Assembly: GCF_004359615.1 (NCBI RefSeq)
Contig: NZ_SCWA01000001.1
Span: forward strand, 124,001-188,000
Direction of reading: 5' to 3'
Source of the DNA: Macrococcus brunensis
GTDB lineage: Bacteria; Bacillota; Bacilli; Staphylococcales; Staphylococcaceae
DNA: 64,000 nucleotides
In this document: in pieces, positions 53,903-63,106 of the stretch
How positions within the stretch are numbered: position 1 is the first letter of the stretch
How the letters are laid out: each line of letters begins with the position of its first letter
Program-made: the position numbers and the translations under genes
The notes under the pieces: generated by a model
What the model saw: the letters and a program-made list of their open reading frames with translations, nothing else
Database searches by the model: none
Told to the model about the DNA's origin: nothing

Positions 53903-54595
53903 TTAGAAGCGGTAGTAGCCTGTTACTGAACCATTGATATATGATACTGCACGCTGACCAATACCTGCTGAAGGATTTAATGCATCGATCATTTGACCGT
54001 TGCCAATGTAAACACCTACGTGTGAACCACCGTTAAAGTAAACTAAGTCACCTGGTTGTGGTGTTGATACTGGTGTACCTGCTGCCATTTGAGCATAAGT
54101 AGTACGAGGAATTGATTTACCCATAGCTGCTAATACTTGTTGCGCGAATGCTGAACAGTCAACAGCTGATGCTGAGTTAGCACCGTATACATAAGATTTA
54201 CCTGCTGCAATACTTCTGGCAACTGAAGCCACGTTATTGTTCACTGAAGTAGTCACAGCGGCTGCTTTTTTCGCTACAGGTGCTGCAGTTGATACTGCTG
54301 GCTCAGCTGTTTCAGAGACAGCTGCAGTCTGTGCTACAGGTGCAACATAGCTTGAAGCTGTATAACCATTTGAGTAGTTATAAGTTCTTGAACCATCTTC
54401 GTTAACAACATAAGTGTAGCTGTATGACTGGTTTGACACAGGTGCTTGAACTGTTTGAGTTGCTTGAGTTGCTTGAGTTGCTTGACCGTTGTTCACTTCG
54501 TCAATTGTATAAGCTGCTGCATCTGCATGGTTCGCGTTTGCTCCTAATGTTGCTAATCCTGCTAAAGTAGATAAAGTAATTACTGTCTTTTTCAT
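53903..54595 (-). CDS. Secreted NlpC/P60 peptidoglycan hydrolase
   Basis: A 230-residue exported endopeptidase. Signal peptide at residues 1-26 (cut near NANHADA), then a Thr/Gln/Ala-rich linker with TQATQATQ repeats and a Tyr-rich stretch (YSYTYVVNEDGSRTYNYSNG), then an NlpC/P60 domain from about residue 125. The catalytic Cys147 is in AVDCSAFA, with His in GGSHVGVYI. It splits stem peptides of peptidoglycan. A WalR-like box is upstream, which fits the control of such genes in S. aureus. Confidence 0.92.
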   Translation of the reverse strand: MKKTVITLSTLAGLATLGANANHADAAAYTIDEVNNGQATQATQATQTVQAPVSNQSYSYTYVVNEDGSRTYNYSNGYTASSYVAPVAQTAAVSETAEPAVSTAAPVAKKAAAVTTSVNNNVASVARSIAAGKSYVYGANSASAVDCSAFAQQVLAAMGKSIPRTTYAQMAAGTPVSTPQPGDLVYFNGGSHVGVYIGNGQMIDALNPSAGIGQRAVSYINGSVTGYYRF

Positions 54596-54716
54596 TATAT
54601 GTTTTCCTCCAGAAATTCAATTGAGTGAATTTATAAATTTTTAATAAAAGCTGATTCATCCATCGGCTCTTTGCGATGAATTTATATTAGCATTTAAGCT
54701 TCCTAAAATGGGCGTT

Positions 54717-54733
54717 GTTATATATTTGTTACA
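54717..54733 (-). promoter_or_regulatory. WalR-like box upstream of the NlpC/P60 gene
   Basis: Reverse strand TGTAAC-AAATA-TATAAC, one mismatch to TGTWAH-N5-TGTWAH. It lies about 120 bases before the ATG. Confidence 0.4.
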
Positions 54734-54792
54734 TAAGTGATATGTTTAAGTGCTAATTATTACAACGTTAGAGACTGAATGTAACAAAGATA

Positions 54793-54835
54793 AAAACCGC
54801 AATAAACCTTGAAATCATAAGGTTTTTGCGGTTTT
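54793..54835 (-). terminator. Terminator of the long epimerase-like gene
   Basis: AAAACCGCAA and TTGCGGTTTT flank a further paired region (AAACCTT/AAGGTTT), with T-runs outside. Confidence 0.8.
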
Positions 54836-54884
54836 CATCTTATTTATATATTCAAATTTTTGCCAGTTATATTACAAATATGAC

Positions 54885-56330
54885 TTAAGCTTCTTTTGTC
54901 TGCTTTCCTTTATCTACTAAATAAGTAGAGTCCAAGGTTTTCTCCAGTAACTTTGTTTCCCAGCCAAAAAGTGTCATCACTATCAAATGAATACGTGCTT
55001 GTGTAAATTTATAGATAAACCATGGCAATGTCGGTTCATATTCATGAATAGCGATAATGCATTCATTGGTGTCGAGAACTCTGCGGAACTCTAAACGCGC
55101 TCTTCCTTCTTCGCCCTCTTTTACCTTTTTAGAGAACTTACCTCCTTTAATCATAAATAAGACACGATTATCATCAGTATAGTCTTTATTCTTCTGCAGA
55201 ATCAATATAGGATCTTTGAAAACCGGCAGGCTGATTGACAAGGTATCGCCATCAATAGCTGTATTGATAAAAGACATACCCATACGCGATAACCAGTTCA
55301 TATAATAATTAGCTGTCTCATTAATAGACCAGGATGAAGGAATAGTAATACGTTGAACAGATTTTACGTCACTTTTCTTAAGTGCCTGACCAATTGATTG
55401 TGATTTCTTGGATTTCTTTTTGTCTTCTTTATCTTCATCAAGTGCTATTTTTATACTTTCTTCAAGTGGTGTTGGCGCATTCGTAATTCCTTCAATATAA
55501 TTTTCTTTTGACGGGACCATGTCATGGACCAGGCTATCAAGAAGCGGATAAACCAGTTCTTTTGGTTCTTCTGTCAGCAGACTGACAATCGGTTTAGTAA
55601 TAGCTACCGGGATAATCGGCAAATCCATCATCGGCAGTTTTTTCCCCATTACTTTTGCTGTCGCTTTGAACATGCCTTTATAATCTGTTACATCATTGAA
55701 TATATCAATTGATTCATTTTCTTCAGGGCTACGTTCAATAAGAGCAGCCAGTCCTTTTACCACATCTTTTAACGCGACAGGGGCAGTCTTACTGTATGCC
55801 CATTGAGGCAGAACAAGTGCAGGCAGTCGCTCAGTTAATTTTTTCAGGATCGGGAATGAAGAACCCTTTGGTCCGATAATCAGTCCGGCCCGTAATGTTG
55901 AGACTGGCACACCATATGAACCCAGAATCTTTTCACATTCTAAACGGCTGCGCAGATGATCGGATAAGTTTTTAGATTTTTCATGTGGCATAATACCGCT
56001 CATAAAAACAATATGCTTTACACCTTGTTTTTTTGCCGCACGCCCGAAGTTGTCTGCTAAGATTGCATCCATATCAACAAATGAAGCCTGCGTCAATTTA
56101 GCTGAAGGCTGCATAGAATGAACGAGATAAATCGCTGTATCAATGCCTTCCATTGCATCTTCTACATCTTTAATAGAGAAAAGATCAACTTTCTTCCATT
56201 CTACATTCTTTTCGTTTTCTTTATTTTTAGTGCTACGGGATGCAGCCACCACCTGATAATCTTCTTTAATTTCTTTAAGTAGGTTACCACCGATATAGCC
56301 AGAAGCACCGGTTAATAATATTTTCTTCAT
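54885..56330 (-). CDS. NAD(P)-binding epimerase-like protein with C-terminal DUF2867-like domain
   Basis: A 481-residue protein. An SDR/NmrA-type Rossmann domain (TGASGYIGGNLLKEI, YLVHSMQPSAKLTQASFVDMD, GPKGSSFPILKKLTERLP) spans about residues 1-260, followed by a charged linker with KKSKKS and a C-terminal domain beginning ITIPSSWSINETANYYMNW and ending in HEYEPTLPWFIYK. It is a full-length paralogue of the shortened protein at 48973-49872. The role is unknown; YbjT-like proteins are NAD(P)-dependent with no clear substrate. GAGGGA precedes the ATG. Confidence 0.88.
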   Translation of the reverse strand: MKKILLTGASGYIGGNLLKEIKEDYQVVAASRSTKNKENEKNVEWKKVDLFSIKDVEDAMEGIDTAIYLVHSMQPSAKLTQASFVDMDAILADNFGRAAKKQGVKHIVFMSGIMPHEKSKNLSDHLRSRLECEKILGSYGVPVSTLRAGLIIGPKGSSFPILKKLTERLPALVLPQWAYSKTAPVALKDVVKGLAALIERSPEENESIDIFNDVTDYKGMFKATAKVMGKKLPMMDLPIIPVAITKPIVSLLTEEPKELVYPLLDSLVHDMVPSKENYIEGITNAPTPLEESIKIALDEDKEDKKKSKKSQSIGQALKKSDVKSVQRITIPSSWSINETANYYMNWLSRMGMSFINTAIDGDTLSISLPVFKDPILILQKNKDYTDDNRVLFMIKGGKFSKKVKEGEEGRARLEFRRVLDTNECIIAIHEYEPTLPWFIYKFTQARIHLIVMTLFGWETKLLEKTLDSTYLVDKGKQTKEA

Positions 56331-56486
56331 GTCTATCCCTCTTTTATTATCATAATGGTAAACTATACCCGGTTATTTCCTATATTATGTATGAACCTTA
56401 AAGTTTTCTTAAAATCTGATTCAAATATAAGCACCTTACTGATTCTATGCTATATTTTAGACAAAGATTTGAAAGCAGGTGTTATT

Positions 56487-56969
56487 TTGATTGTAACTAT
56501 GACAGCTATGGAAGCTTATAAGCGATTTTGGACTCAAGGACTTAATTTACATGACCGAGCTAGGCGTAAAGAGTTCTGGGTTCCTGCAGGCATCCACCTC
56601 CTGCTTTATTTCATGGCGTATATTGTGATTGGTATGTATTATCAATTAGAAAATGAACATATTTACATGACTGTCAATTTAATCGTCAATATGATTCTTA
56701 TCATTCCAATGTTTTCGGTCACCTTCAGAAGACTGCAGGACTTAAGTATGCCAGGCTGGCTTGCTCTTATAGTTCCTGTTTGCTATATACCGACAGACTT
56801 ACCTGTTGATCTATTAAATGTCAACATTCAGTTATTCGCTGATGTCATTCATTTATTTGTAACGATTATCTTAATGATTATCCTGACATTTGATGGCACA
56901 GAAGGCCCCAATCAATATGGTCATGATCCTAAGGAAGAAATAGATGAACTGAATCCGAGGAAATATTGA
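56487..56969 (+). CDS. DUF805 membrane protein
   Basis: About 160 residues. The DUF805 pattern starts with EAYKRFWTQGLNLHDRARRKEFW and includes the FRRLQDLSMPGW motif, with four membrane segments. Function unknown. AGGTG five bases before a TTG at 56487 suggests that start; ATG at 56499 or 56508 is possible. The TGA overlaps the ATG of the next gene by one base. Confidence 0.8.
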   Translation: MIVTMTAMEAYKRFWTQGLNLHDRARRKEFWVPAGIHLLLYFMAYIVIGMYYQLENEHIYMTVNLIVNMILIIPMFSVTFRRLQDLSMPGWLALIVPVCYIPTDLPVDLLNVNIQLFADVIHLFVTIILMIILTFDGTEGPNQYGHDPKEEIDELNPRKY

Positions 56970-57400
56970 TGTATCGTATTTGTCCAATGACAGATAGTGA
57001 TAAAGAAATAATTGTGGCATGGCACTACCCAGCACCTTATCAAATATATGATTTAACTGAAGACGACTTTGACAGCGAACATAAATTTTATAGTGTTTAT
57101 GATGATGAACAATTAGCAGGGATGTTAAAACTCCATTTTAATGAAAGAACGTGTTTACTCGGACTCGGCTTAAGACCTGATTTGACTGGTCATGGACTCG
57201 GTCAGCATTTTGTTGAAGCAGCGGTCCAATTCATTAAAGAGCAAGGGTATCAGTCCATTCAGCTCGCTGTGATATCTTCGAATGAGCGTGCTATCAAAGT
57301 ATATGAACGCAGCGGTTTTGTGGAGAAAGACTATGAGCTGATGCTTGCCGGTGATGTGCTGGAGGAATTTTTAATAATGGCCTATTGTGAAGAGGACTGA
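56969..57400 (+). CDS. GNAT-family N-acetyltransferase
   Basis: A 143-residue acetyltransferase with motif A GLRPDLTGHGLGQHFVEA and a closing YERSGFVEKDYE. GAGGA eight bases before the ATG at 56969. Overlaps the stop of the DUF805 gene by one base, so the pair is coupled. Substrate unknown. Confidence 0.88.
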   Translation: MYRICPMTDSDKEIIVAWHYPAPYQIYDLTEDDFDSEHKFYSVYDDEQLAGMLKLHFNERTCLLGLGLRPDLTGHGLGQHFVEAAVQFIKEQGYQSIQLAVISSNERAIKVYERSGFVEKDYELMLAGDVLEEFLIMAYCEED

Positions 57401-57418
57401 CATTTGTCAGTCTTCTTT
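57389..57418 (+). terminator. Terminator
   Basis: GAAGAGGACTGACA, loop TT, TGTCAGTCTTCTTTT, with one bulged base. Confidence 0.75.
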
Positions 57419-57494
57419 TGTCATGTATAATTGACATTTAACATATTTTTCCGTATAATGGATGTAAGATATATTTGACACAAAGGAGAAGTAG

Positions 57495-57701
57495 ATGAAT
57501 CGAGTGAGAAAGTATCGCAAGCTCAATCATATGACGCAGCTTGAACTCGCTAGAACTATTGACGTCACACGTCAGACAATCAATATGATTGAAAACAATA
57601 ACTATAACCCGACGCTTGAACTCTGTACGAAGATAGCCTATGCACTCAATACAGATTTAAATACTTTATTCTGGGAGGTCGAGAGTAATGACACGTTTTG
57701 A
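57495..57701 (+). CDS. Small XRE-family regulator
   Basis: A 68-residue single-domain Cro/CI-type HTH protein: QLELARTIDVTRQTINMIENN is the HTH unit. It overlaps the next membrane-protein gene by 14 bases, the usual arrangement of XRE-DUF3278-type pairs. AAAGGAG precedes the ATG. Likely represses its own operon. Confidence 0.9.
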   Translation: MNRVRKYRKLNHMTQLELARTIDVTRQTINMIENNNYNPTLELCTKIAYALNTDLNTLFWEVESNDTF

Positions 57702-58200
57702 GCAATGGTATTATAAATATATGATTGGTATAGAAGGTGTGAATGACGAGCGAGAACAAGAACTGGCTCGGCAGGTTTTAGCGAAGTATGCAGTGCTGAT
57801 GGATAGCTTAATGCTTATTCTACTGTTTGCTTCATTAATTACGGATATGATTTATGACCGTATGTCATTCGTCACTCTTCTTATGCTGGTTATAGTACTC
57901 GGATCTCAGTTTTATCTAAAAAGACTCATTCGTATCAATCAACTCGACAAAATCTACGCATATAATGACAAAGAGTACTTAAAACTAATCAGACAAGCTA
58001 AAATCCGGTCCTATATTGATTTCACCATTTATGTTATTTCACTTCTCATTATCTTTATGGCTTCCACTTATTTCAGAACAAAGGGGCAAACTGTTTTCAG
58101 TGAAGAAGTCGTACCTGCTCTGATAGGTAGTTGTATAGGTATGTTTATTGCAGGTAAAAATAAATACACGAAGAATATCATTCGTGATTTTAATAATTAG
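57688..58200 (+). CDS. DUF3278-like membrane protein paired with the XRE regulator
   Basis: A 170-residue protein with four membrane segments and polar termini. Its gene overlaps the XRE gene by 14 bases, like many XRE-plus-DUF3278 pairs in Firmicutes, and the sequence has the matching size and layout. The family match is from architecture; its role (possibly a membrane sensor for the regulator) is unknown. GGGAGG precedes the ATG. Confidence 0.75.
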   Translation: MTRFEQWYYKYMIGIEGVNDEREQELARQVLAKYAVLMDSLMLILLFASLITDMIYDRMSFVTLLMLVIVLGSQFYLKRLIRINQLDKIYAYNDKEYLKLIRQAKIRSYIDFTIYVISLLIIFMASTYFRTKGQTVFSEEVVPALIGSCIGMFIAGKNKYTKNIIRDFNN

Positions 58201-58216
58201 TAAGTTTAAGGGTTTC

Positions 58217-58286
58217 CCCGCCACTTCTTAAAAGTTGTGGCACGTATTTCCATTTGCCCGCCACTTCTCAAAAGTTGTGGCACGTA
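58217..58286. repeat. Tandem 30-base stem-loop repeat
   Basis: Two copies of a 30-base unit, 58217-58246 and 58257-58286, with one mismatch and a period of 40 bases. Each contains CCGCCACTT and AAGTTGTGG, which fold into a hairpin (GCCAC..GTGGC) with the same loop. They lie between two genes and 25 bases upstream of the next start codon. Confidence 0.9.
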
Positions 58287-58310
58287 ATCTCTTAAAAAGG
58301 ATCGATCAAC

Positions 58311-58631
58311 ATGTCTACTCTCTGCAGCTGCCCTACTCTCAGCCACATCACTGTCTCTGCCGACTACGGTGCTGACCCTATCTGGTGCGCTGTCTGTCAT
58401 TCTAACCTGGATATAACTGAATTCAGTATTACTGATCCATTAGACTACGAGCTATTCAGATGGACAAACCGCTACGGCGAATGGCTTGATTTTGAAACTA
58501 ATCAAGTCATACCTGGTGGCCACACACTTGAAACGAAGCATAACGAAGAAGGCATCTTTCTGACAAAAAGACTTCAGAATGAACTTCCACACTATCAGTT
58601 CACTTTCATCCCTTCACAAGAGACAAAATAA
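58311..58631 (+). CDS. Small cysteine-motif protein of unknown function
   Basis: A 106-residue protein starting MSTLCSCPTLSHI, with a second pair of cysteines in PIWCAVCHSNLD; the CxC and CxxC pairs could bind zinc. Later phrases LFRWTNRYGEWLDFE and HNEEGIFLTKRLQNEL match conserved staphylococcal proteins without a name. AAAAAGG precedes the ATG. It lies behind the tandem stem-loop repeat and ends in a bidirectional terminator. Confidence 0.8.
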   Translation: MSTLCSCPTLSHITVSADYGADPIWCAVCHSNLDITEFSITDPLDYELFRWTNRYGEWLDFETNQVIPGGHTLETKHNEEGIFLTKRLQNELPHYQFTFIPSQETK

Positions 58632-58653
58632 AAGCAGCCGGCCGGCTGCTTTT
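58630..58653. terminator. Bidirectional terminator
   Basis: AAAAGCAGCCGG and CCGGCTGCTTTT, a perfect 24-base palindrome with T-runs. Confidence 0.88.
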
Positions 58654-60130
58654 ATCTTTTCGGTATTAAGTTCAGTGCCTCTGCTACTTCCTGATTAACC
58701 TGCTCGAACAACGCTTCATTATCGCCTAACTTCTGACCGTATGAAGGGATTATTTCCTGCAGACGCTCCTCGATATTCGGTATTTGATTGCTGAAACATT
58801 TAACAAGTACCTGCAGCATAACATGTGCTGCTGTTGAAGCGCCTGGTGACGCGCCGAGTAATGCAGCAACTGTGCCATCTTCTGAAGTGATGACCTCTGT
58901 ACCAAATTGCAGTGTACCTTTACCTTGATCTGTATCTTTGATGACCTGGACGCGTTGTCCTGCCACTACAATATCCCAGTCCTCTGCTTTCGCATTCGGT
59001 ACAAATTCTCGTAATTCTTCAATACGCTGTTCCTTGGATTGCATGACCTGTTCAATCAGATATTGTGTCAGCTTCATTTCCTTGGCACCTGCTGCTAACA
59101 TAGTCAGCAGGTTATTCGGTTTCACCGATCCAATTAAATCCATATATGAACCTGTCTTCAGGAATTTAGGAGAAAAGCCGGCATAAGGACCAAATAAGAG
59201 TGACTGCTCGCCGTCAATATAACGTGTATCCAGATGAGGAACAGACATCGGAGGTGCGCCAATTTTGGCTTTACCATATACTTTGGCGTGATGCTTGTCT
59301 ACAATCGCAGGATCCTTACATACTAAGAAAAGACCACTGACGGGGAAACCGCCGATATGCTTTGATTCTGGAATACCTGTCTTCTGCAGCAGCGGCAGGC
59401 TGTAGCCACCTGCACCGATAAAGACGAAGTCAGCGTTATGATATTCTGTCTTCTTCTGCTCTTCATTGTAGACTTTAACCTGCCAGCTGCCCCCTTGCAC
59501 TTGGTTTAAGTCTTTTACCTCATGGCGATAGCGCAGATTAGCCCCTTGCGCCTGCAATACATCAAATAAATCTTCTGTCAGTTTGCCGAAGTTGATATCC
59601 GTCCCGGATTCCATCATTGTCAGAGCCATCACTTCATTAGGATCGCGCCCTTCCATCATAAGCGGTACCCACTGTTTCATTTCTTCTTTGTCCTCTGTTA
59701 TTTTCATGCCACGGAACAGCGGATTGTCAGACAATGCTTGATAACGATTTTTAATGAAGCGGACGTTGTCTTCACCACTGACATAACTCATATGTGGCAC
59801 CGGCATAATAAAGTCCTGTGGATTTTTCAGTAATCCCTTTTTCACTAAATGAGCCCATAGCTGTTTCGAAAGTTGAAACTGTTCATTGATATCCAGTGCT
59901 TTTGAAATATCAACGTTGCCGTCTTTATCTTCCTTCGTATAATTTAGTTCACATAAAGCTGAGTGCCCCGTTCCTGCATTGTTCCAGGCATTTGAGCTCT
60001 CAAGCCCAGGTTTATCAAGTTTTTCAAAAACAGTGATGTTGAGCTCCGGCTTCAACTCTTTAAGCAATATTCCTAAAGTGGCGCTCATAATACCGCCACC
60101 AATTAAGATAACATCGGTTTTGTTCGTCAT
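58652..60130 (-). CDS. mqo: Malate:quinone oxidoreductase
   Basis: About 492 residues: the FAD-binding motif [17 protein letters not shown] at the N-terminus, followed by the Mqo phrases [21 protein letters not shown] and [13 protein letters not shown]. Mqo oxidises malate to oxaloacetate and passes electrons to the quinone pool at the inner face of the membrane. AGGAGG before ATG 60130. A Rieske-type FAD oxidoreductase gene lies upstream on the same strand, 120 bases away. Confidence 0.97.
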   Translation of the reverse strand: MTNKTDVILIGGGIMSATLGILLKELKPELNITVFEKLDKPGLESSNAWNNAGTGHSALCELNYTKEDKDGNVDISKALDINEQFQLSKQLWAHLVKKGLLKNPQDFIMPVPHMSYVSGEDNVRFIKNRYQALSDNPLFRGMKITEDKEEMKQWVPLMMEGRDPNEVMALTMMESGTDINFGKLTEDLFDVLQAQGANLRYRHEVKDLNQVQGGSWQVKVYNEEQKKTEYHNADFVFIGAGGYSLPLLQKTGIPESKHIGGFPVSGLFLVCKDPAIVDKHHAKVYGKAKIGAPPMSVPHLDTRYIDGEQSLLFGPYAGFSPKFLKTGSYMDLIGSVKPNNLLTMLAAGAKEMKLTQYLIEQVMQSKEQRIEELREFVPNAKAEDWDIVVAGQRVQVIKDTDQGKGTLQFGTEVITSEDGTVAALLGASPGASTAAHVMLQVLVKCFSNQIPNIEERLQEIIPSYGQKLGDNEALFEQVNQEVAEALNLIPKR

Positions 60131-60250
60131 GTTTCGCATCCTCCTACCTTGTTTGCTTCTATTATACGCTTATCTCTTTCAAGAAAAAAGTATGCGATTA
60201 CATAACTAATTAAGATGTTATTACTCAAAAAATATCTTATTATTTATTAA

Positions 60251-61732
60251 CTATTTTAAATCCTTAGCTGCCGGTCCTTCCAGTACACAACCTTCTCGGT
60301 CAAATCTTGAACCGTGGCATGGACAATCCCATGTCTTTTCAGCCCCATTAAACTTAATGACGCATCCTAAATGTGTACAGAACGGACTAACGTGATGTTC
60401 GTTCCCTTCATCGTCTTTATAGACAGCCTGCAGTTTCCCTTCAATATTGAAGATGCCACCGTCTCCACGTTCAAGTTTAGAAGTATCTGTGCTGTAATCT
60501 TTAAGCGCCAGAGTCTCTCCTTTAACTGCATCAATCATCTGTTTACCCAGTGCTTTCGCCTGATTGCCTAATGTATTGATGCGTTCTGGTCTGAAGAGTT
60601 CTTCATAAAGATTGTGCTGACGGCTGATTAAATCGCTGATCAGCTGGGCCGCTGTCGCTGCTGTTGCCATCCCGAATTTATTAAAACCAGTTATGACGTA
60701 AAGATTCGGATCCTGTTTATCATACTGACCAATAAGAGGCATATGATCAACTGTCATCATATCCTGGGCAGACCATTGCCCTGTAATATTTCCTTTGAAG
60801 TTTTCAAAAGCAAACTCACTGAGCTTTTCATAAGCTTCTTCTGTATGATCTTTTGTACCTGTAATATGGTTTTCTCCACCTACCAGTACTCCAATACCCT
60901 TTTCGGTATGATAATGTCTGAGTGAACGTTTCGGTGTGTCGACAGTCTGAAACATCCCATGCGGAATATCCATACCGTCTGCTGCTACAATATAAGAACG
61001 CTCTATCTGTAATTGAGACATATAGTTATTCTTCAGATGATTGACTGGGAAATGCGTTGCCATAACTGCTTTCTCAAAATGAATCGTCTGACCTTTATCA
61101 GTCACTGCCCTGATTTTACCGAGTTCCGTTATCAATGTTTCTTCATAGAATGTAACCCCTAGTTTTACAGCTGCATCAATCACGCCTGCCAGGAATTTCA
61201 CCGGATGGAACTGAGCCTGGTCCGGCATCTCCAGTCCAAGTGTCGTTTTAAATGGAAGACCGAGATCTTCCTCATGTAACCTTGACTTGATACCTAGCGT
61301 CTGATAAGCATCATATTCAGCACGTATTACTTTTTCGTTACTGCCATCTGTTACCTGGGTACTCGACATTTTCTCAAAATCGCAGTCGATTCCATGTTTC
61401 TCAACCAAATCTTCAATAGCTTCTATACCATCAGCTTGAGATTGATAAAATGCCTTCGCCTTCTCTTCACCTTGAGCTTTTAAAATTTCCTGGTACATCA
61501 GATGATGCTGTGCTGTAATCTTAGCTGTTGTGTTAGCAGTCGTCTCCTGCACCAACTTACGCCCTTCAACAAGGACGACCTTATGACCCGCTTCAGCTAA
61601 CCGATAAGCTGCAAGTATCCCCGCTATTCCACCACCGATTACAAGTACTTCTGTTCTGATATCCTGATTTAAAGCTGGAAACTGACTGACTTTTGCTGAC
61701 TCAGTCCAATATGAAATGTTCTCTCTCTTCAT
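60251..61732 (-). CDS. FAD-dependent oxidoreductase with C-terminal Rieske domain (YhfW-like)
   Basis: A 493-residue protein. The first 380 residues are a DAO-type flavoprotein (VIGGGIAGILAAYRLAEAGH) and the last 90 a Rieske [2Fe-2S] domain with CTHLGC and CPCHGSRF. It matches Bacillus YhfW, whose substrate is unknown. GAGGGGG before the ATG. The pairing with Mqo may be incidental. Confidence 0.93.
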   Translation of the reverse strand: MKRENISYWTESAKVSQFPALNQDIRTEVLVIGGGIAGILAAYRLAEAGHKVVLVEGRKLVQETTANTTAKITAQHHLMYQEILKAQGEEKAKAFYQSQADGIEAIEDLVEKHGIDCDFEKMSSTQVTDGSNEKVIRAEYDAYQTLGIKSRLHEEDLGLPFKTTLGLEMPDQAQFHPVKFLAGVIDAAVKLGVTFYEETLITELGKIRAVTDKGQTIHFEKAVMATHFPVNHLKNNYMSQLQIERSYIVAADGMDIPHGMFQTVDTPKRSLRHYHTEKGIGVLVGGENHITGTKDHTEEAYEKLSEFAFENFKGNITGQWSAQDMMTVDHMPLIGQYDKQDPNLYVITGFNKFGMATAATAAQLISDLISRQHNLYEELFRPERINTLGNQAKALGKQMIDAVKGETLALKDYSTDTSKLERGDGGIFNIEGKLQAVYKDDEGNEHHVSPFCTHLGCVIKFNGAEKTWDCPCHGSRFDREGCVLEGPAAKDLK

Positions 61733-61984
61733 TAAATAGCCCCCTCTATTATACTTCCCTTTGCTATACCCTTTAATTTTTAATTCATTCTCAATAAATT
61801 ATTACAATTATTAACAAGATATAAATAGCTTAAAATAACATATCAGTTATAAAAATAGCATTTCATCCTACCTAATTAGTTTATATTTATATCAAAATTG
61901 TCATTGTAAACTATGACAATTTACTTTAGACTTATATTGAAAATACTAAATATGGATAAATATCCAACTGAAAAGAGGTCTATT

Positions 61985-62500
61985 ATGAATATTCATGAAA
62001 GTTCATTCATCGAATCAAAAGTTGCAAATAATAAGAAAAGTCCTGTTGTTGCTTATCTGCTATGGTTCTTTTTAGGTGGCTTTGGAGGTCATCGTTTTTA
62101 TTTCGGTAAAACAGGCTCTGCTATTGCTATGATTGCTGTTACTCTTCTTGTGAATTGGTGGTTATTCTGGATTCCCATGGCAATTTGGCTAATCGTCGAT
62201 TTGTTCTTAATCCAAAACATGCTTAAAGAAGATGAAGCAAAAGTCCGTCATGCAGCTATTCAAGAAGTGCACATGATGAACGGTAACCATCAGCCCGCTC
62301 AGTCTCAGCACGTTGCTCGACCTGTACCAGCAGCTCAGCCAGCAGCACCTGTTCAACCAGAACCTAGAAAAACTGAACAGGAAATTGTTGATGAACTGAT
62401 TACACCTCAAGCATCTCCAGTAGTAGAAACTACAACTTACACTACACAACCAGAACTTAAGGTTGTTAAAAATGATGAAGATTTAACTAAAAACGCTTAA
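61985..62500 (+). CDS. TM2-domain membrane protein
   Basis: About 171 residues. A TM2 domain with the GGFGGHRFYFG motif and two membrane helices (residues 17-65), followed by a Pro/Ala/Gln-rich tail (PVPAAQPAAPVQPEP). The tail is unusual for a TM2 protein. Function unknown. AGAGGT seven bases before ATG 61985 fixes the start. The region 61733-61984 upstream holds no other feature I can support. Confidence 0.88.
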   Translation: MNIHESSFIESKVANNKKSPVVAYLLWFFLGGFGGHRFYFGKTGSAIAMIAVTLLVNWWLFWIPMAIWLIVDLFLIQNMLKEDEAKVRHAAIQEVHMMNGNHQPAQSQHVARPVPAAQPAAPVQPEPRKTEQEIVDELITPQASPVVETTTYTTQPELKVVKNDEDLTKNA

Positions 62501-62513
62501 TTCTTAAACAAAT

Positions 62514-62548
62514 AAAACCAGCTGATTATCACTTATCAGCTGGTTTTT
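62514..62548 (+). terminator. Terminator of the TM2 gene
   Basis: AAAACCAGCTGAT and ATCAGCTGGTTTT with an eight-base loop. Confidence 0.85.
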
Positions 62549-62564
62549 AATAGGGAGTTATTTT

Positions 62565-63068
62565 ATGCATGCGATAAACAGTTCAATTATCTTGTTAAAT
62601 ATCTTATTTCTCTTTCTAACGACACTCTGTATTTTCGCACTGATTTATTTCTCTTTTACAGGACACAAGATTCTGCTTGATCAAGCGCAAGGACTTTACA
62701 TCGATTCAGCTGGCCATGAAGATATCATTTCAGAAATTATCGGCAACCCGATTTTTTCGATGATTGTTAAAAGCTATTTATTTTCATTGATTGTTGGAGT
62801 TGCCCCCAAAGCTTTCTTTGGTACTAGGCTATTATTCGCTGTCTTGGTAGTACTGGTTTATCTGGGCTTTTTAACTCTATTACTCTTTATAAGTCTCTTT
62901 CTACTCAAACACAAAAAACGTTCACTCTTATTAATCACTTTTATTACCAACTGTTCCCTACCTTTATTTTTAAGGGTATTGACAGCAGTTATACCTATGT
63001 CTCTTATATTCCTGACATTTAGACTTTTTAAAAATATGAGCTACAAACCAAAGCCTACCTTTACTTGA
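62565..63068 (+). CDS. Membrane protein of unknown function
   Basis: A 167-residue protein with four hydrophobic segments and a 40-residue extracytoplasmic loop (TGHKILLDQAQGLYIDSAGHEDI). No motif is recognised. GGGAG seven bases before the ATG. It follows the terminator of the TM2 gene and is separately transcribed. Confidence 0.72.
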   Translation: MHAINSSIILLNILFLFLTTLCIFALIYFSFTGHKILLDQAQGLYIDSAGHEDIISEIIGNPIFSMIVKSYLFSLIVGVAPKAFFGTRLLFAVLVVLVYLGFLTLLLFISLFLLKHKKRSLLLITFITNCSLPLFLRVLTAVIPMSLIFLTFRLFKNMSYKPKPTFT

Positions 63069-63079
63069 AGGCAGGCTTT
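63050..63079. terminator. Bidirectional terminator
   Basis: AAAGCCTACCTT and AAGGCAGGCTTT (one mismatch) with a six-base loop, between two convergent genes. Confidence 0.75.
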
Positions 63080-63106
63080 ATTTTAATAGTACTTTAATCG
63101 AACTTT

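Noticed and set aside
56350-56400. GGGTAT on the reverse strand upstream of the long epimerase-like gene
   Set aside because: No GTTTAA-like box lies at 12-15 bases; the nearest is about 20 bases away.
57495-58200. Toxin-antitoxin reading of the XRE and membrane-protein pair
   Set aside because: The membrane protein is large (170 residues) with four helices and matches XRE-DUF3278-type pairs rather than a toxin.
58217-58286. CRISPR array
   Set aside because: Only two copies with 10-base spacing and strong internal dyad; no cas gene in the window.
61755-61800. GGGTAT and a Fur-like AT-rich palindrome upstream of the Rieske oxidoreductase
   Set aside because: The -35-like region is a poor match and the Fur-like half-sites have too many mismatches.
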